A program made the translations under genes and the position numbers. From positions 1 through 50,777 of the forward strand of contig DATKAJ010000045.1 of assembly GCA_035498175.1 (NCBI GenBank): 50,777 nt of DNA. The letters run 5' to 3'. The DNA is from JALORV01 sp035498175 (GTDB taxonomy: Bacteria > Pseudomonadota > Gammaproteobacteria > Burkholderiales > Burkholderiaceae_F). This document shows positions 1 through 7,841 of this stretch, one piece after another. The first letter of the stretch is position 1. The number at the start of each line of letters is the position of its first letter. Below the pieces are notes generated by a model, which saw only the letters and a program-made list of their open reading frames with translations, had not been told where the DNA came from and searched no databases.

Positions 1-1
1 G

Positions 2-847
2 CTATATGTCGCTGCGTACCAGAGCCGTCAGACCGAGCAGCTCGAGCACATGTCCGGCTCGATCTGGATGTCGCGCGAGGACTGGAAGCGGTCGTGGCCG
101 GCGTGGTTGCGCGCGACCGCGATCGGCTTTCCGTTCGGCACGATTCCGGCGGGCGGCGCCGAGATCCCGACTTTCCTGTCCTATGCGCTGGAAAAGAAGC
201 TCACGAAGTACCCGGAAGAATTCGGCAACGGTGCGATCGAAGGTGTGGCCGGGCCAGAAGCGGCGAACAACGCGTCGTCGGCTGGCGTGCTGGTACCGCT
301 GCTGACGCTCGGCATCCCGACCTCGGCCACCGCGGCGATCCTGCTCGCCGCGTTCCAGAACTATGGCATCCAGCCCGGCCCGCTGCTGTTCCAGACGCAG
401 GGCGCGCTGGTCTGGGGGCTGATCGCGAGCATGTACATCGGCAACATCCTGCTGCTGATCCTGAACCTGCCGCTGATCGGGATGTGGGTCAAGGTGCTGA
501 TGATTCCGCGCCCGCTGCTGTACGCGGGCATTCTGGTGTTCGCCACGCTCGGCGCCTACAGCCTGCACCAGTCGGTGGTCGATCTCGCCACGCTCTACGT
601 GTTCGGGCTGCTCGGATTCATGATGCGGCGCTGGGGCTTTCCGGTGGCACCCGCCGTGATCGGGCTGATCCTGGGTCCGCTCGCGGAGTCGCAGTTCCGC
701 CGCGCGCTGGCGATCAGCCAGGGCGATCCATCGGTGTTCTTCACCCACCCGATCTCGGTCGCGCTGCTCGCGCTGACGGCGGCGCTGGTGCTGGTGCCCT
801 GGCTGATCCGCGTCGCCCGGGAGCGGCGCAGCGGCGCGGCGGCGTGA
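2..847 (+). CDS. Tripartite tricarboxylate transporter permease, TctA family (5' end outside window)
   Basis: The last 281 codons of a large inner-membrane permease are present; reading is open from the first base, so the gene starts upstream. The visible part has the TctA signature: a Pro-Ala-Gly-Gly-Ala-Glu-Ile-Pro stretch, then P-E-A-A-N-N-A and L-G-I-P-T-S-A-T-A-A-I-L-L, followed by about six hydrophobic helices. Family members (about 500 residues) form the large membrane subunit of TTT systems, which use a periplasmic TctC binding protein and a small TctB subunit to import citrate or other carboxylates by ion symport. TctB and TctC genes are not visible and may lie upstream. Its stop overlaps the next start (GTGA). 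The substrate cannot be told from sequence. Confidence 0.9.
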   Translation, partial: LYVAAYQSRQTEQLEHMSGSIWMSREDWKRSWPAWLRATAIGFPFGTIPAGGAEIPTFLSYALEKKLTKYPEEFGNGAIEGVAGPEAANNASSAGVLVPLLTLGIPTSATAAILLAAFQNYGIQPGPLLFQTQGALVWGLIASMYIGNILLLILNLPLIGMWVKVLMIPRPLLYAGILVFATLGAYSLHQSVVDLATLYVFGLLGFMMRRWGFPVAPAVIGLILGPLAESQFRRALAISQGDPSVFFTHPISVALLALTAALVLVPWLIRVARERRSGAAA

Positions 848-1941
848 ACGACGCCCCGCCTGCCGTTGCATCCGGCTCCACAGTCTCGTCCGCTGTGGCG
901 ACGCGCCCGTCGCTGCGGCGGATGCTGTTGGGGCTGGTCGTCGCGCTGTCCGGCGCGTTGCTTTGTGTCTGGATACACATACCGCTCCCGTGGCTGATCG
1001 GGCCGCTGGTGTTGGTGGCTCTCGTCTGCATGTTGTACCGCCAGTTGCCGCCGCCGCCGGCGGCGCGCCAGCTCGGCCAATGGGCGATCGGCGTCGCGCT
1101 CGGGCTGTACTTCTCGCCGGACGTGATGCGCGAGGTGCTCCGCCTTGCGCCGTGGCTCGCCGCCGCGGTGCTGTTCGCGGTGCTGCTCGGCGCCGTCGGC
1201 GCGTGGCTGCTGCAGCGCGCGACGGGCGTGGATCCGACGACCGCGTTCTTCGCGATGGCGATTGGCGGTGCGAGCGAGATGGCCGCACAGGCGCAGCGCC
1301 ATCACGGGCGCATCGATCGCGTCGCGGCGGCGCACAGCCTGCGCATCATGCTGGTCGTGCTGATCGTGCCGCTCGCACTGAACGCGTCCGGCGTGCGGGG
1401 CGCCGATCCCTACGAGCCGCTGGCAGGCAGCTTCGATCCGGTCGGCTTCGCGGTGCTGTGCGCCGTCACGCTCGGCGCCGCCGCTGCGATGGTGCGCTTC
1501 GGGTCACCGAACAGCTGGATGCTCGGGCCCCTGCTTGCCGCCGCTGCGATCACTGCGACGGGGCACACTTTTTCCTCGCTGCCGACTCCGGTGATCAACG
1601 GCGGCCAGCTGCTGATCGGCATCTCGCTCGGTGCGCATTTCACGCGGGAATTCTTTCGTTCGGCGCCGAGATATCTCGCCTGCGTCGCCGCGATCACGCT
1701 TGTTTACCTCCTCTGCGGCGCGCTCTTCGGCGTCGCTCTCGGCTGGGGCGCCGGACTGTCATGGCCAACCGCCGTGGTGGCGACGACTCCGGGAGGGATC
1801 GGCGAGATGGCGCTTACCGCAAAGGCGCTGCAGCTCGGCGTGCCGATTGTCACGGCGTTCCACGCGATCAGAATGGCTGCGGTCGTGATCTCGGCCGGGC
1901 TCGTGTACGTGCTCTGGCAGCGCCGGCGGGCGGCGCGATGA
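844..1941 (+). CDS. AbrB family membrane protein
   Basis: A 365-residue polytopic protein begins at a GTG that overlaps the TGA of the permease gene, so the two are probably translationally coupled. It is an internal duplication: a P-W-L-I-G-P-L motif near residue 46 recurs as S-W-M-L-G-P-L near 223, and a G-G-A-S-E-M motif near 140 recurs as G-G-I-G-E-M near 316, a shift of about 176 residues. This two-repeat pattern is typical of the AbrB/putative ammonia-monooxygenase membrane family, whose biochemical role is poorly known. Placement directly behind a TctA permease suggests a linked transport or regulatory role, which is inference. An in-frame reading extends far upstream through the tctA gene but is a shadow. 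The downstream acetyltransferase overlaps it by ATGA. Confidence 0.85.
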   Translation: MNDAPPAVASGSTVSSAVATRPSLRRMLLGLVVALSGALLCVWIHIPLPWLIGPLVLVALVCMLYRQLPPPPAARQLGQWAIGVALGLYFSPDVMREVLRLAPWLAAAVLFAVLLGAVGAWLLQRATGVDPTTAFFAMAIGGASEMAAQAQRHHGRIDRVAAAHSLRIMLVVLIVPLALNASGVRGADPYEPLAGSFDPVGFAVLCAVTLGAAAAMVRFGSPNSWMLGPLLAAAAITATGHTFSSLPTPVINGGQLLIGISLGAHFTREFFRSAPRYLACVAAITLVYLLCGALFGVALGWGAGLSWPTAVVATTPGGIGEMALTAKALQLGVPIVTAFHAIRMAAVVISAGLVYVLWQRRRAAR

Positions 1942-2486
1942 TCGAACTGCGCCCGCTGCTGCCCGCGAACGCTCCGCCGCCGGAGGCATTTCTCGCGGCC
2001 GTCGCGGAATCATCGGTCACGCTGTCGCGCTGGATGCCCTGGTATCGCGCGGGCTACGGACTGGCCGACGTCGAGCGCTGGTATGGCGAGGCGCAGCGCA
2101 TGTGGACCGAAAGGCTGGCCTTCCCCATGCTGATCGTCGATGCTGGCGACGGAGGCTTTCTCGGCGGTATCGCGCTGCACGACATTCTGCTGTACGGCAA
2201 GCGCGAAGCCGAGATGGGTTACTGGGTGAGGCGCTCTGCACGTGGCCGCGGGGTCGCGGCCACCGCCATGCGATCGATGGCCGCATTCGGTGTCGCTGAG
2301 CTCGGCCTCGTCCGCGTGTCGATGCGGATCCGGCTCGACAATCGCTCGAGCCGACGCGCCGCAGAGCGTGCCGGCGCACGCTTCGAGGGTGTGGCCCGCC
2401 ATGGCCTGCTCGCGGGCGAAGCACGCTTCGACGCGGCGGTGTACTCGCTGCTGCCGGCGGATCTGGCGCGGCCCTGGACGCCCTGA
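1938..2486 (+). CDS. GNAT family N-acetyltransferase (RimJ/RimL-like)
   Basis: A 182-residue soluble acetyltransferase. The start is the ATG inside the ATGA overlap with the AbrB-type gene. The acetyl-CoA binding motif A is visible as R-G-R-G-V-A-A-T-A near residues 99-107, and a D-N-R-S-S-R-R-A-A-E-R-A-G segment follows, as in RimJ/RimL and related enzymes that acetylate protein N-termini or small amines (typically N-x-x-S-x-x-x-x-E-x-x-G). The N-terminal half, with S-R-W-M-P-W-Y, also fits that subgroup. The substrate is not determinable. Tight coupling suggests co-transcription with the two transporter genes, although GNAT genes often ride along in unrelated operons. Confidence 0.85.
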   Translation: MIELRPLLPANAPPPEAFLAAVAESSVTLSRWMPWYRAGYGLADVERWYGEAQRMWTERLAFPMLIVDAGDGGFLGGIALHDILLYGKREAEMGYWVRRSARGRGVAATAMRSMAAFGVAELGLVRVSMRIRLDNRSSRRAAERAGARFEGVARHGLLAGEARFDAAVYSLLPADLARPWTP

Positions 2487-2734
2487 CGCGCGATGCCCGA
2501 TCCCGGGTTTCGGCGTCTGGATTTTTGAGGATCGCTGGTGTAGCGTGATCTCGCAGCCGATCTTTCGCTGTGGATTCGGAAAGTGGATTCGAAGCGTGAA
2601 GTTCAAGCTTGAGTTCATCGGTCAGCGCCAGCGGCCTGCGGGCCACTCCAGTCGCATTACCTCCTCCCGGTAATCCCAACAGCACCGTCGCTTGCGCGTC
2701 GCGGGCGCATCCCGTGTGAAATGGAGTGATTTAA
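2487..2734 (+). promoter_or_regulatory. Non-coding leader region upstream of the cold-shock gene
   Basis: There are 248 bases without a gene between the acetyltransferase and the cold-shock gene. It contains a TCAAGCTTGA palindrome (2603-2612) and a GGAG ribosome binding site a few bases before the start codon. Cold-shock genes of this family often have long structured 5' leaders that control translation with temperature; such a leader is plausible here, but no clear promoter was found. Confidence 0.35.
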
Positions 2735-2944
2735 ATGCCGACAGGCACAGTAAAGTGGTTCAACGAGACGAAGGGCTTCGGTTTCATCAAGCCCGATGAC
2801 GGCGGCGCGGATCTGTTCGCGCACTACAGTGGTATCAAGTCGAAGGGATTTCGCACTCTGAAAGAGAACCAGCGAGTGGAATACCAGGTACAGCAGGGAC
2901 AGAAAGGCCCGCAAGCGGTCGAGATCAACGTGCTCGGCGCCTGA
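2735..2944 (+). CDS. Cold-shock domain protein (CspA family)
   Basis: A 69-residue single cold-shock domain, the usual family length. RNP1 is present as K-G-F-G-F-I (residues 13-18). RNP2 is D-L-F-A-H-Y (26-31), slightly diverged from the common V-F-V-H-F but keeping the aromatic and His positions. The K-W-F-N start is typical. These proteins bind single-stranded RNA and DNA and melt RNA secondary structure during cold shock or growth transitions. The gene is monocistronic: a non-coding leader lies before it and an intrinsic terminator 20 bases after it. Which paralogue (CspA, CspD or other) it is cannot be decided. Confidence 0.97.
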   Translation: MPTGTVKWFNETKGFGFIKPDDGGADLFAHYSGIKSKGFRTLKENQRVEYQVQQGQKGPQAVEINVLGA

Positions 2945-2964
2945 CGGCCCCGAAAGCCATTGCG

Positions 2965-2988
2965 GGCCCGCGTTGCGGGCCTTTTTTT
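2965..2988 (+). terminator. Rho-independent terminator of the cold-shock gene
   Basis: A 7-bp perfect stem GGCCCGC/GCGGGCC with a 3-base loop is followed directly by seven T residues. It lies 21 bases after the stop codon. Confidence 0.93.
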
Positions 2989-3208
2989 CGCCTCTCGAAT
3001 TTGGCCGACGGTGCAGCGCAATGAGGTCCGAAATTTGCGTCGTCGCGTCGCGGGGCGCAGCCGCTAGAATCGAAAACTTTCCCGTTGCCGGCGCAACGCA
3101 CGGCCATCCGCCGAATCGCCAGGCACTCGCGGCCACGATCCGCGACGAGGACAGAACGAGGAGCAGCGCGGCATAGCCGCGCGCCGAGCTGTAACAGGAG
3201 GCGCATTC

Positions 3209-5056
3209 ATGAGCGCAGTGCTTGCGGGACAGTCGCGCAACGTCCCGGGCTACGTCCGTCACCGGAAACTGATCGCGTGGGTCGAGCAGATCGCGGCACT
3301 GACGCAACCGGACCGGATAGTCTGGTGTGACGGCTCGCAGGAGGAATACGATCGCCTCTGTGCCGACATGGTGGCCGCCGGGACGCTGAAGCGACTCAAC
3401 CCGTCCAAGCGTCCCAACAGCTACCTGGCGCTGTCGGACCCCGGCGATGTCGCGCGCGTCGAGGATCGCACCTTCATCTGCAGCGAAAACAAGGAAGACG
3501 CGGGGCCGACCAACAACTGGATGGCGCCTGCCGAAATGCGCGGCACGCTGAACGGCGTGTTTGCCGGCTGCATGCGGGGCCGGACGATGTATGTGATCCC
3601 GTTCTCCATGGGCCCGCTGGGATCGCACATCAGCCAGATCGGAGTGGAGATCTCCGACAGCCCATATGTCGTCGTCAACATGCGCGTCATGACGCGCATG
3701 GGGCGCGCGGTGGTCGAATTGCTCGGCGCCGATGGCGCCTTCGTTCCGTGCGTCCACTCGGTCGGCAAGCCTCTGGCGGCGGGCGAGAGGGACGTGCCGT
3801 GGCCGTGCAGCGCGGCCAAGTACATCGTTCACTTTCCCGAAACACGCGAGATCTGGTCCTACGGATCGGGCTATGGCGGCAACGCGCTGCTGGGCAAGAA
3901 GTGCCTGGCGCTACGGATTGCGTCGACGATGGGGCGCGACGAAGGGTGGTTGGCCGAGCACATGCTGATCCTCGCGGTGACCTCGCCGCAGGGGCGCAAG
4001 TACCACGTGGCCGCCGCGTTCCCCTCGGCGTGCGGCAAGACGAATTTCGCGATGCTGATCCCGCCCCCCGCCTTCGCCGGATGGAAGGTGACAACGATCG
4101 GCGAGGACATCGCGTGGATCAAGCCGGGCAGGGACGGACGCCTCTACGCGATCAATCCGGAAGCGGGCTGCTTCGGCGTTGCGCCCGGCACGTCGGAGAA
4201 GACCAATCACAACGCGATGGCCATGCTGCATGAGAACGTCATCTTCACCAATGTCGCCCTCACGGACGACGGCGACGTCTGGTGGGAGGGTATGGGTCCT
4301 GCACCGGCGCATCTGACCGACTGGCAGGGCAAGGATTGGACGCCGGAGGACGGCAAGGCGGGCCGCAAGGCTGCGCATCCCAACGCCCGCTTCACGGTCG
4401 CGGCGACCCAGTGCCCGGTCATCGATGCAGACTGGGAGGACCCGAACGGTGTCGCGATCGACGCCTTCCTCTTCGGCGGGCGCCGCTCGACCACCGTGCC
4501 GCTCGTGACCGAGGCGCGCAACTGGGTCGAGGGCGTCTACATGGCCGCGACGATGGGCTCCGAGACGACTGCGGCGCAGGCCGGAGCGCAGGGCGTGCTG
4601 CGGCGGGACCCATTCGCGATGCTGCCATTTTGCGGCTACAACATGGGCGACCATTTCGGTCACTGGATCAAGCTCGGCCGCCAGCTCGAGTCGGGCGGTG
4701 CGCGGCTGCCGAAGGTCTTTACAGTCAACTGGTTCCGCACCGATGCGGACGGCAAGTTCGTCTGGCCCGGTTTTGGCGAAAACATGCGCGTGCTGCAGTG
4801 GATCGTCGACCGTATCGAAGGCCGTGCCGGCGGGGTCGATCATGTGTTTGGGATCAGCCCGCGCTATGACGATCTGCAGTGGTCCGGGCTCGCCTTTACG
4901 CGCGAGCAGTACGAACAGATCACGGCGATCCGCGTCGATGAATGGCGTAAGGAGCTCGCATCGCATGCGGACCTGTTCGGCAAGTTGCAGCCACGCCTTC
5001 CGGTCGAGCTCGAGCAGACGCGGACGGCACTCCAGGACCGCCTCACGGTCCAGTGA
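3209..5056 (+). CDS. pckG: Phosphoenolpyruvate carboxykinase, GTP-dependent
   Basis: A 615-residue protein, full length for the GTP-type enzyme, which interconverts oxaloacetate + GTP and phosphoenolpyruvate + GDP + CO2 at the start of gluconeogenesis. The class signature F-P-S-A-C-G-K-T-N-F-A-M starts at residue 271; it supplies the P-loop lysine (K277) and the reactive cysteine (C275) found in GTP-PEPCKs and not in the ATP-type enzyme. An ACAGGAGGCG ribosome binding site sits 6-7 bases before the ATG. A TAGAAT -10-like hexamer occurs at 3065-3070 without a convincing -35. The gene stands alone: a terminator lies upstream, and about 130 bases separate it from the dehydrogenase operon. Confidence 0.97.
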   Translation: MSAVLAGQSRNVPGYVRHRKLIAWVEQIAALTQPDRIVWCDGSQEEYDRLCADMVAAGTLKRLNPSKRPNSYLALSDPGDVARVEDRTFICSENKEDAGPTNNWMAPAEMRGTLNGVFAGCMRGRTMYVIPFSMGPLGSHISQIGVEISDSPYVVVNMRVMTRMGRAVVELLGADGAFVPCVHSVGKPLAAGERDVPWPCSAAKYIVHFPETREIWSYGSGYGGNALLGKKCLALRIASTMGRDEGWLAEHMLILAVTSPQGRKYHVAAAFPSACGKTNFAMLIPPPAFAGWKVTTIGEDIAWIKPGRDGRLYAINPEAGCFGVAPGTSEKTNHNAMAMLHENVIFTNVALTDDGDVWWEGMGPAPAHLTDWQGKDWTPEDGKAGRKAAHPNARFTVAATQCPVIDADWEDPNGVAIDAFLFGGRRSTTVPLVTEARNWVEGVYMAATMGSETTAAQAGAQGVLRRDPFAMLPFCGYNMGDHFGHWIKLGRQLESGGARLPKVFTVNWFRTDADGKFVWPGFGENMRVLQWIVDRIEGRAGGVDHVFGISPRYDDLQWSGLAFTREQYEQITAIRVDEWRKELASHADLFGKLQPRLPVELEQTRTALQDRLTVQ

Positions 5057-5074
5057 CCTGACGGCGCGACGCGG

Positions 5075-5094
5075 CGGGCCGCGTTGGCGGCCCG
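5075..5094 (+). terminator. Possible weak terminator hairpin after pckG
   Basis: An inverted repeat CGGGCC/GGCCCG with an 8-base loop lies 18 bases after the pckG stop, followed by a T-containing but not T-rich tail (TCGTCATTTC). It may attenuate rather than fully stop transcription into the dehydrogenase/ABC operon. Confidence 0.4.
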
Positions 5095-5186
5095 TCGTCA
5101 TTTCGGGCCGGCGGCAATTGCAACGCCGGTTGCGAGCCGACATACTGTCGGGCCGCATCGCTGAGCGCGATCGCCGGGAGCCCGCC

Positions 5187-6326
5187 ATGGCGCTGATTTA
5201 CTACATCACCCAGGTCCAGTTCGACTTTGGAGCGATCCGCCTTGCGGCGTCCGAGTGCGAGCGCAACAACATCCGCCGTCCTCTGATCTGCACCGACAAG
5301 GGCGTCGTCGCGGCTGGCCTGCTCGATCGCCTGCGCGAGGCTCTGAAAGATCTGCCCGCCGCGGTGTTCGACGGCACACCCTCGAACCCGACCGAGTCGG
5401 CCGTCATGGCGGCGACGCAGGCGTATCGGGGACATGGGGCCGATGGCCTGATCGCGCTCGGCGGTGGCAGCGCGATCGACCTGGCCAAGGGCGTCGCGAT
5501 CATGGCAACTCACCCCGGTTCGCTGGCCGACTACGCGACGATCCTCGGCGGCAGTCCGCGCATCACGGCCGCCGTCGCGCCGCTCATTGCCATCCCTACG
5601 ACAGCCGGCACCGGCAGCGAGGTCGCTCGCGGTGCGATCATCGTCCTCGATGACGGACGCAAGCTCGGGTTCCACTCCTGGCATCTCGTGCCAAAGACCG
5701 CGATCTGCGACCCCGAGTTGACCTACGGGCTGCCGTCGCGGCTGACGGCCGCCACAGGCATGGACGCGGTCGCGCACTGCATCGAGACCTTTCTGTCGAA
5801 GGCGGTCAATCCGCCTGCGGACGCAATCGCCTACGACGGGCTGGCGCGCGGACTGAAGTTCATCGAAAAAGCGACCCACGAGCCGCGCGACCCGGCAGCA
5901 CGCTGGAACATGATGAGCGCATCGATGCAGGGCGCGATGGCGTTCCAGAAGGGCCTCGGTGCAGTGCACTCGCTGTCGCATGCACTCGGCGGCCTGAAGC
6001 TCGGCGCCGAGAAGATCGGCCCGCACCACGGCACGCTGAACGCGGTGCTGCTGCCCGAAGTCGTGAAGTTCAACGAGAAGACCGTGCCCGAGCGGGTGCA
6101 GTCGATCGCCAGCGTCTTCGATGTCCACGGCGGCGAGGAACTGGCGACCGCGATCCGCTCACTGAACCGGCGGCTCGAGCTTCCGTCCGGGCTCAACGAA
6201 ATGGGCATCACGAGCGAGCTCTACGACCAGGTTGCCGATGCGGCGCTGAAGGACCATTGCCACGCCACCAATCCGCGCGTTGCCACACACTCGGATTACG
6301 TTGCTATGCTCGCCGCCTCCGCATGA
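5187..6326 (+). CDS. Iron-containing (group III) alcohol dehydrogenase
   Basis: A 379-residue NAD(P)-dependent dehydrogenase. The nucleotide-binding G-G-G-S-A-I-D and the T-T-A-G-T-G-S-E motifs are intact. The metal ligands expected for the family are present: D193 and H197 in G-M-D-A-V-A-H-C-I-E, H261 in the H-S-L-S-H segment, and H281 in H-H-G-T-L-N-A. The last two lie about 20 residues apart, compared with 14 in FucO as recalled, so there is a short insertion. The ATG at 5187 was chosen because it gives a normal-length N-terminus; the open frame continues upstream inside pckG as a shadow. The stop overlaps the first ABC ATPase gene (ATGA), so the enzyme probably acts on a product of the imported compound. 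The substrate (alcohol, 4-hydroxybutyrate, maleylacetate or other) is unknown. Confidence 0.9.
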   Translation: MALIYYITQVQFDFGAIRLAASECERNNIRRPLICTDKGVVAAGLLDRLREALKDLPAAVFDGTPSNPTESAVMAATQAYRGHGADGLIALGGGSAIDLAKGVAIMATHPGSLADYATILGGSPRITAAVAPLIAIPTTAGTGSEVARGAIIVLDDGRKLGFHSWHLVPKTAICDPELTYGLPSRLTAATGMDAVAHCIETFLSKAVNPPADAIAYDGLARGLKFIEKATHEPRDPAARWNMMSASMQGAMAFQKGLGAVHSLSHALGGLKLGAEKIGPHHGTLNAVLLPEVVKFNEKTVPERVQSIASVFDVHGGEELATAIRSLNRRLELPSGLNEMGITSELYDQVADAALKDHCHATNPRVATHSDYVAMLAASA

Positions 6327-7102
6327 GCGCAGCCGACATCATCCTCGAGACGCGTGGCCTGACGAAGGAGTTCAAGGGCTTCGTCGCGGTCAACGACGTC
6401 AATCTCAAGATCGGGCGCGGCACGATTCACGCCCTGATCGGCCCCAACGGCGCGGGCAAGACGACCTGCTTCAACCTGCTGACGAAATTCCTGACGCCGA
6501 CGCGCGGAGCGATCCTGTTCAACGGTATCGACATCACGCGTGAGACGCCGGAGCGCGTCGCGCGGCGCGGCATCGTGCGCTCCTATCAGATCTCTTCGGT
6601 GTTTCCGCACCTGTCGGTGCTGGAGAACGTCCGCATCGCCCTGCAGCGCGTAACCGGACTCTCGTTCCAGTTCTGGCGGAGCGAGCACATCCTCGAATCG
6701 ATGAATGCACGGGCGCTGGAGCTGCTCGACCAGGTGGACCTGCGCCCCTTTGCCGAACGGGAAACCGTGTCGCTGCCCTACGGCCGCAAGCGTGCGCTGG
6801 AAATCGCGACCACGCTCGCCACCGAGCCGGAGCTCATGCTGCTCGACGAGCCGACGCAGGGCATGGGGCACGAGGACGTGGCACGGGTCACCGACCTGAT
6901 CAAGCGCGTCGCGGTCGGGCGCACCGTGCTGATGGTCGAGCACAACATGAACGTGGTGTCGAGCATCGCCGACACGATCACGGTGCTGGCGCGCGGCGCG
7001 GTCCTTGCCGAAGGGCCATATCGCACGGTCTCGGACAACGCCGCAGTCAAGGAAGCCTACATGGGCACCAGCGAGACCGAACTCGAGGGCCTCGGGCACT
7101 AG
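6323..7102 (+). CDS. livG: Branched-chain-amino-acid-type ABC transporter ATPase (LivG)
   Basis: A 259-residue cytoplasmic ATPase that powers import together with the second ATPase and two permeases downstream. Walker A is G-P-N-G-A-G-K-T-T (residues 40-48), and Walker B ends in L-L-D-E-P with D175/E176. The signature loop reads L-P-Y-G-R-K-R, a variant of the L-S-Y-G-x-Q-R seen in LivG proteins, and the switch His is in V-E-H-N-M. The start ATG lies in the ATGA overlap with the dehydrogenase gene. A C-terminal E-A-Y-M-G-T segment is typical of LivG. The family handles branched-chain amino acids but also amides, urea and aromatic acids, so the real substrate may differ. Confidence 0.93.
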   Translation: MSAADIILETRGLTKEFKGFVAVNDVNLKIGRGTIHALIGPNGAGKTTCFNLLTKFLTPTRGAILFNGIDITRETPERVARRGIVRSYQISSVFPHLSVLENVRIALQRVTGLSFQFWRSEHILESMNARALELLDQVDLRPFAERETVSLPYGRKRALEIATTLATEPELMLLDEPTQGMGHEDVARVTDLIKRVAVGRTVLMVEHNMNVVSSIADTITVLARGAVLAEGPYRTVSDNAAVKEAYMGTSETELEGLGH

Positions 7103-7105
7103 ACG

Positions 7106-7810
7106 ATGGCAAACGCGCTCGACATCCGCGAACTGCACGCCTGGTACGGCGAGTCGCACATCCTGCACGGAGTCGACCTGCACGTCGCGCGTGGCGAAGT
7201 CGTCACGCTGCTGGGCCGTAACGGGGCGGGGCGCACGACGACGTTGCGCGCGATCATGGGGCTGACCGGCGTACGCAAGGGCTCGATCCAAGTGAACGGC
7301 ACCGAGACGATCAGCATGCCGACGCACCGGGTCGCCCACCTCGGTATCGGTTACTGCCCCGAGGAGCGCGGCATCTTCGCGAGCCTTTCGTGCGAGGAAA
7401 ACCTGATGCTGCCGCCGCGCGTCGGCGAATCCGGCGGCATGAGCGTCGACGAGATCTATGCGATGTTCCCGAACCTGAAGGAGCGCGCGAAGAGCCAGGG
7501 CACGCGGCTGTCGGGCGGCGAGCAGCAGATGCTCGCGGTCGCACGCATCCTGCGGACCGGAGCGCACCTGCTGCTGCTCGACGAGATCTCGGAGGGACTG
7601 GCGCCGGTAATCGTCAAAAAGCTCGGCGAGATGATCCGCGCGCTGAAAGCGCGCGGCTACACGATCGTGATGGTCGAACAGAATTTCCGGTTCGCCGCGC
7701 CACTGGCGGACCGGTTCTATGTCATGGAGCATGGGCGCATCGTCGAATCCTTCACTGCCGCGGAACTGAAGGCGAAGGAAGAAACGCTGCATCAGTTGCT
7801 CGGTGTCTAG
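7106..7810 (+). CDS. livF: Branched-chain-amino-acid-type ABC transporter ATPase (LivF) with Arg in Walker A
   Basis: A 234-residue ATPase starting 3 bases after livG. The signature motif L-S-G-G-E-Q-Q and Walker B (L-L-L-L-D-E) are canonical. Walker A reads G-R-N-G-A-G-R-T-T (residues 37-45): the lysine that normally contacts the ATP phosphates is arginine (R43, codon CGC at 7232-7234). The partner LivG keeps its lysine. Either Arg is tolerated in this subfamily, or one of the two composite ATP sites is weakened. The C-terminus (E-E-T-L-H-Q-L-L-G-V) is the usual LivF end. It is co-transcribed with the dehydrogenase, livG and the binding protein. Confidence 0.93.
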   Translation: MANALDIRELHAWYGESHILHGVDLHVARGEVVTLLGRNGAGRTTTLRAIMGLTGVRKGSIQVNGTETISMPTHRVAHLGIGYCPEERGIFASLSCEENLMLPPRVGESGGMSVDEIYAMFPNLKERAKSQGTRLSGGEQQMLAVARILRTGAHLLLLDEISEGLAPVIVKKLGEMIRALKARGYTIVMVEQNFRFAAPLADRFYVMEHGRIVESFTAAELKAKEETLHQLLGV

Positions 7811-7841
7811 CAGTGCCCAACCCGTCCAAGAGGAGACGTCG

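Noticed and set aside
2..1288. Arg/Ala-rich 428-codon minus-strand open frame over the TctA/AbrB-type genes
   Set aside because: Shadow of the plus-strand genes; no domain and no start signal.
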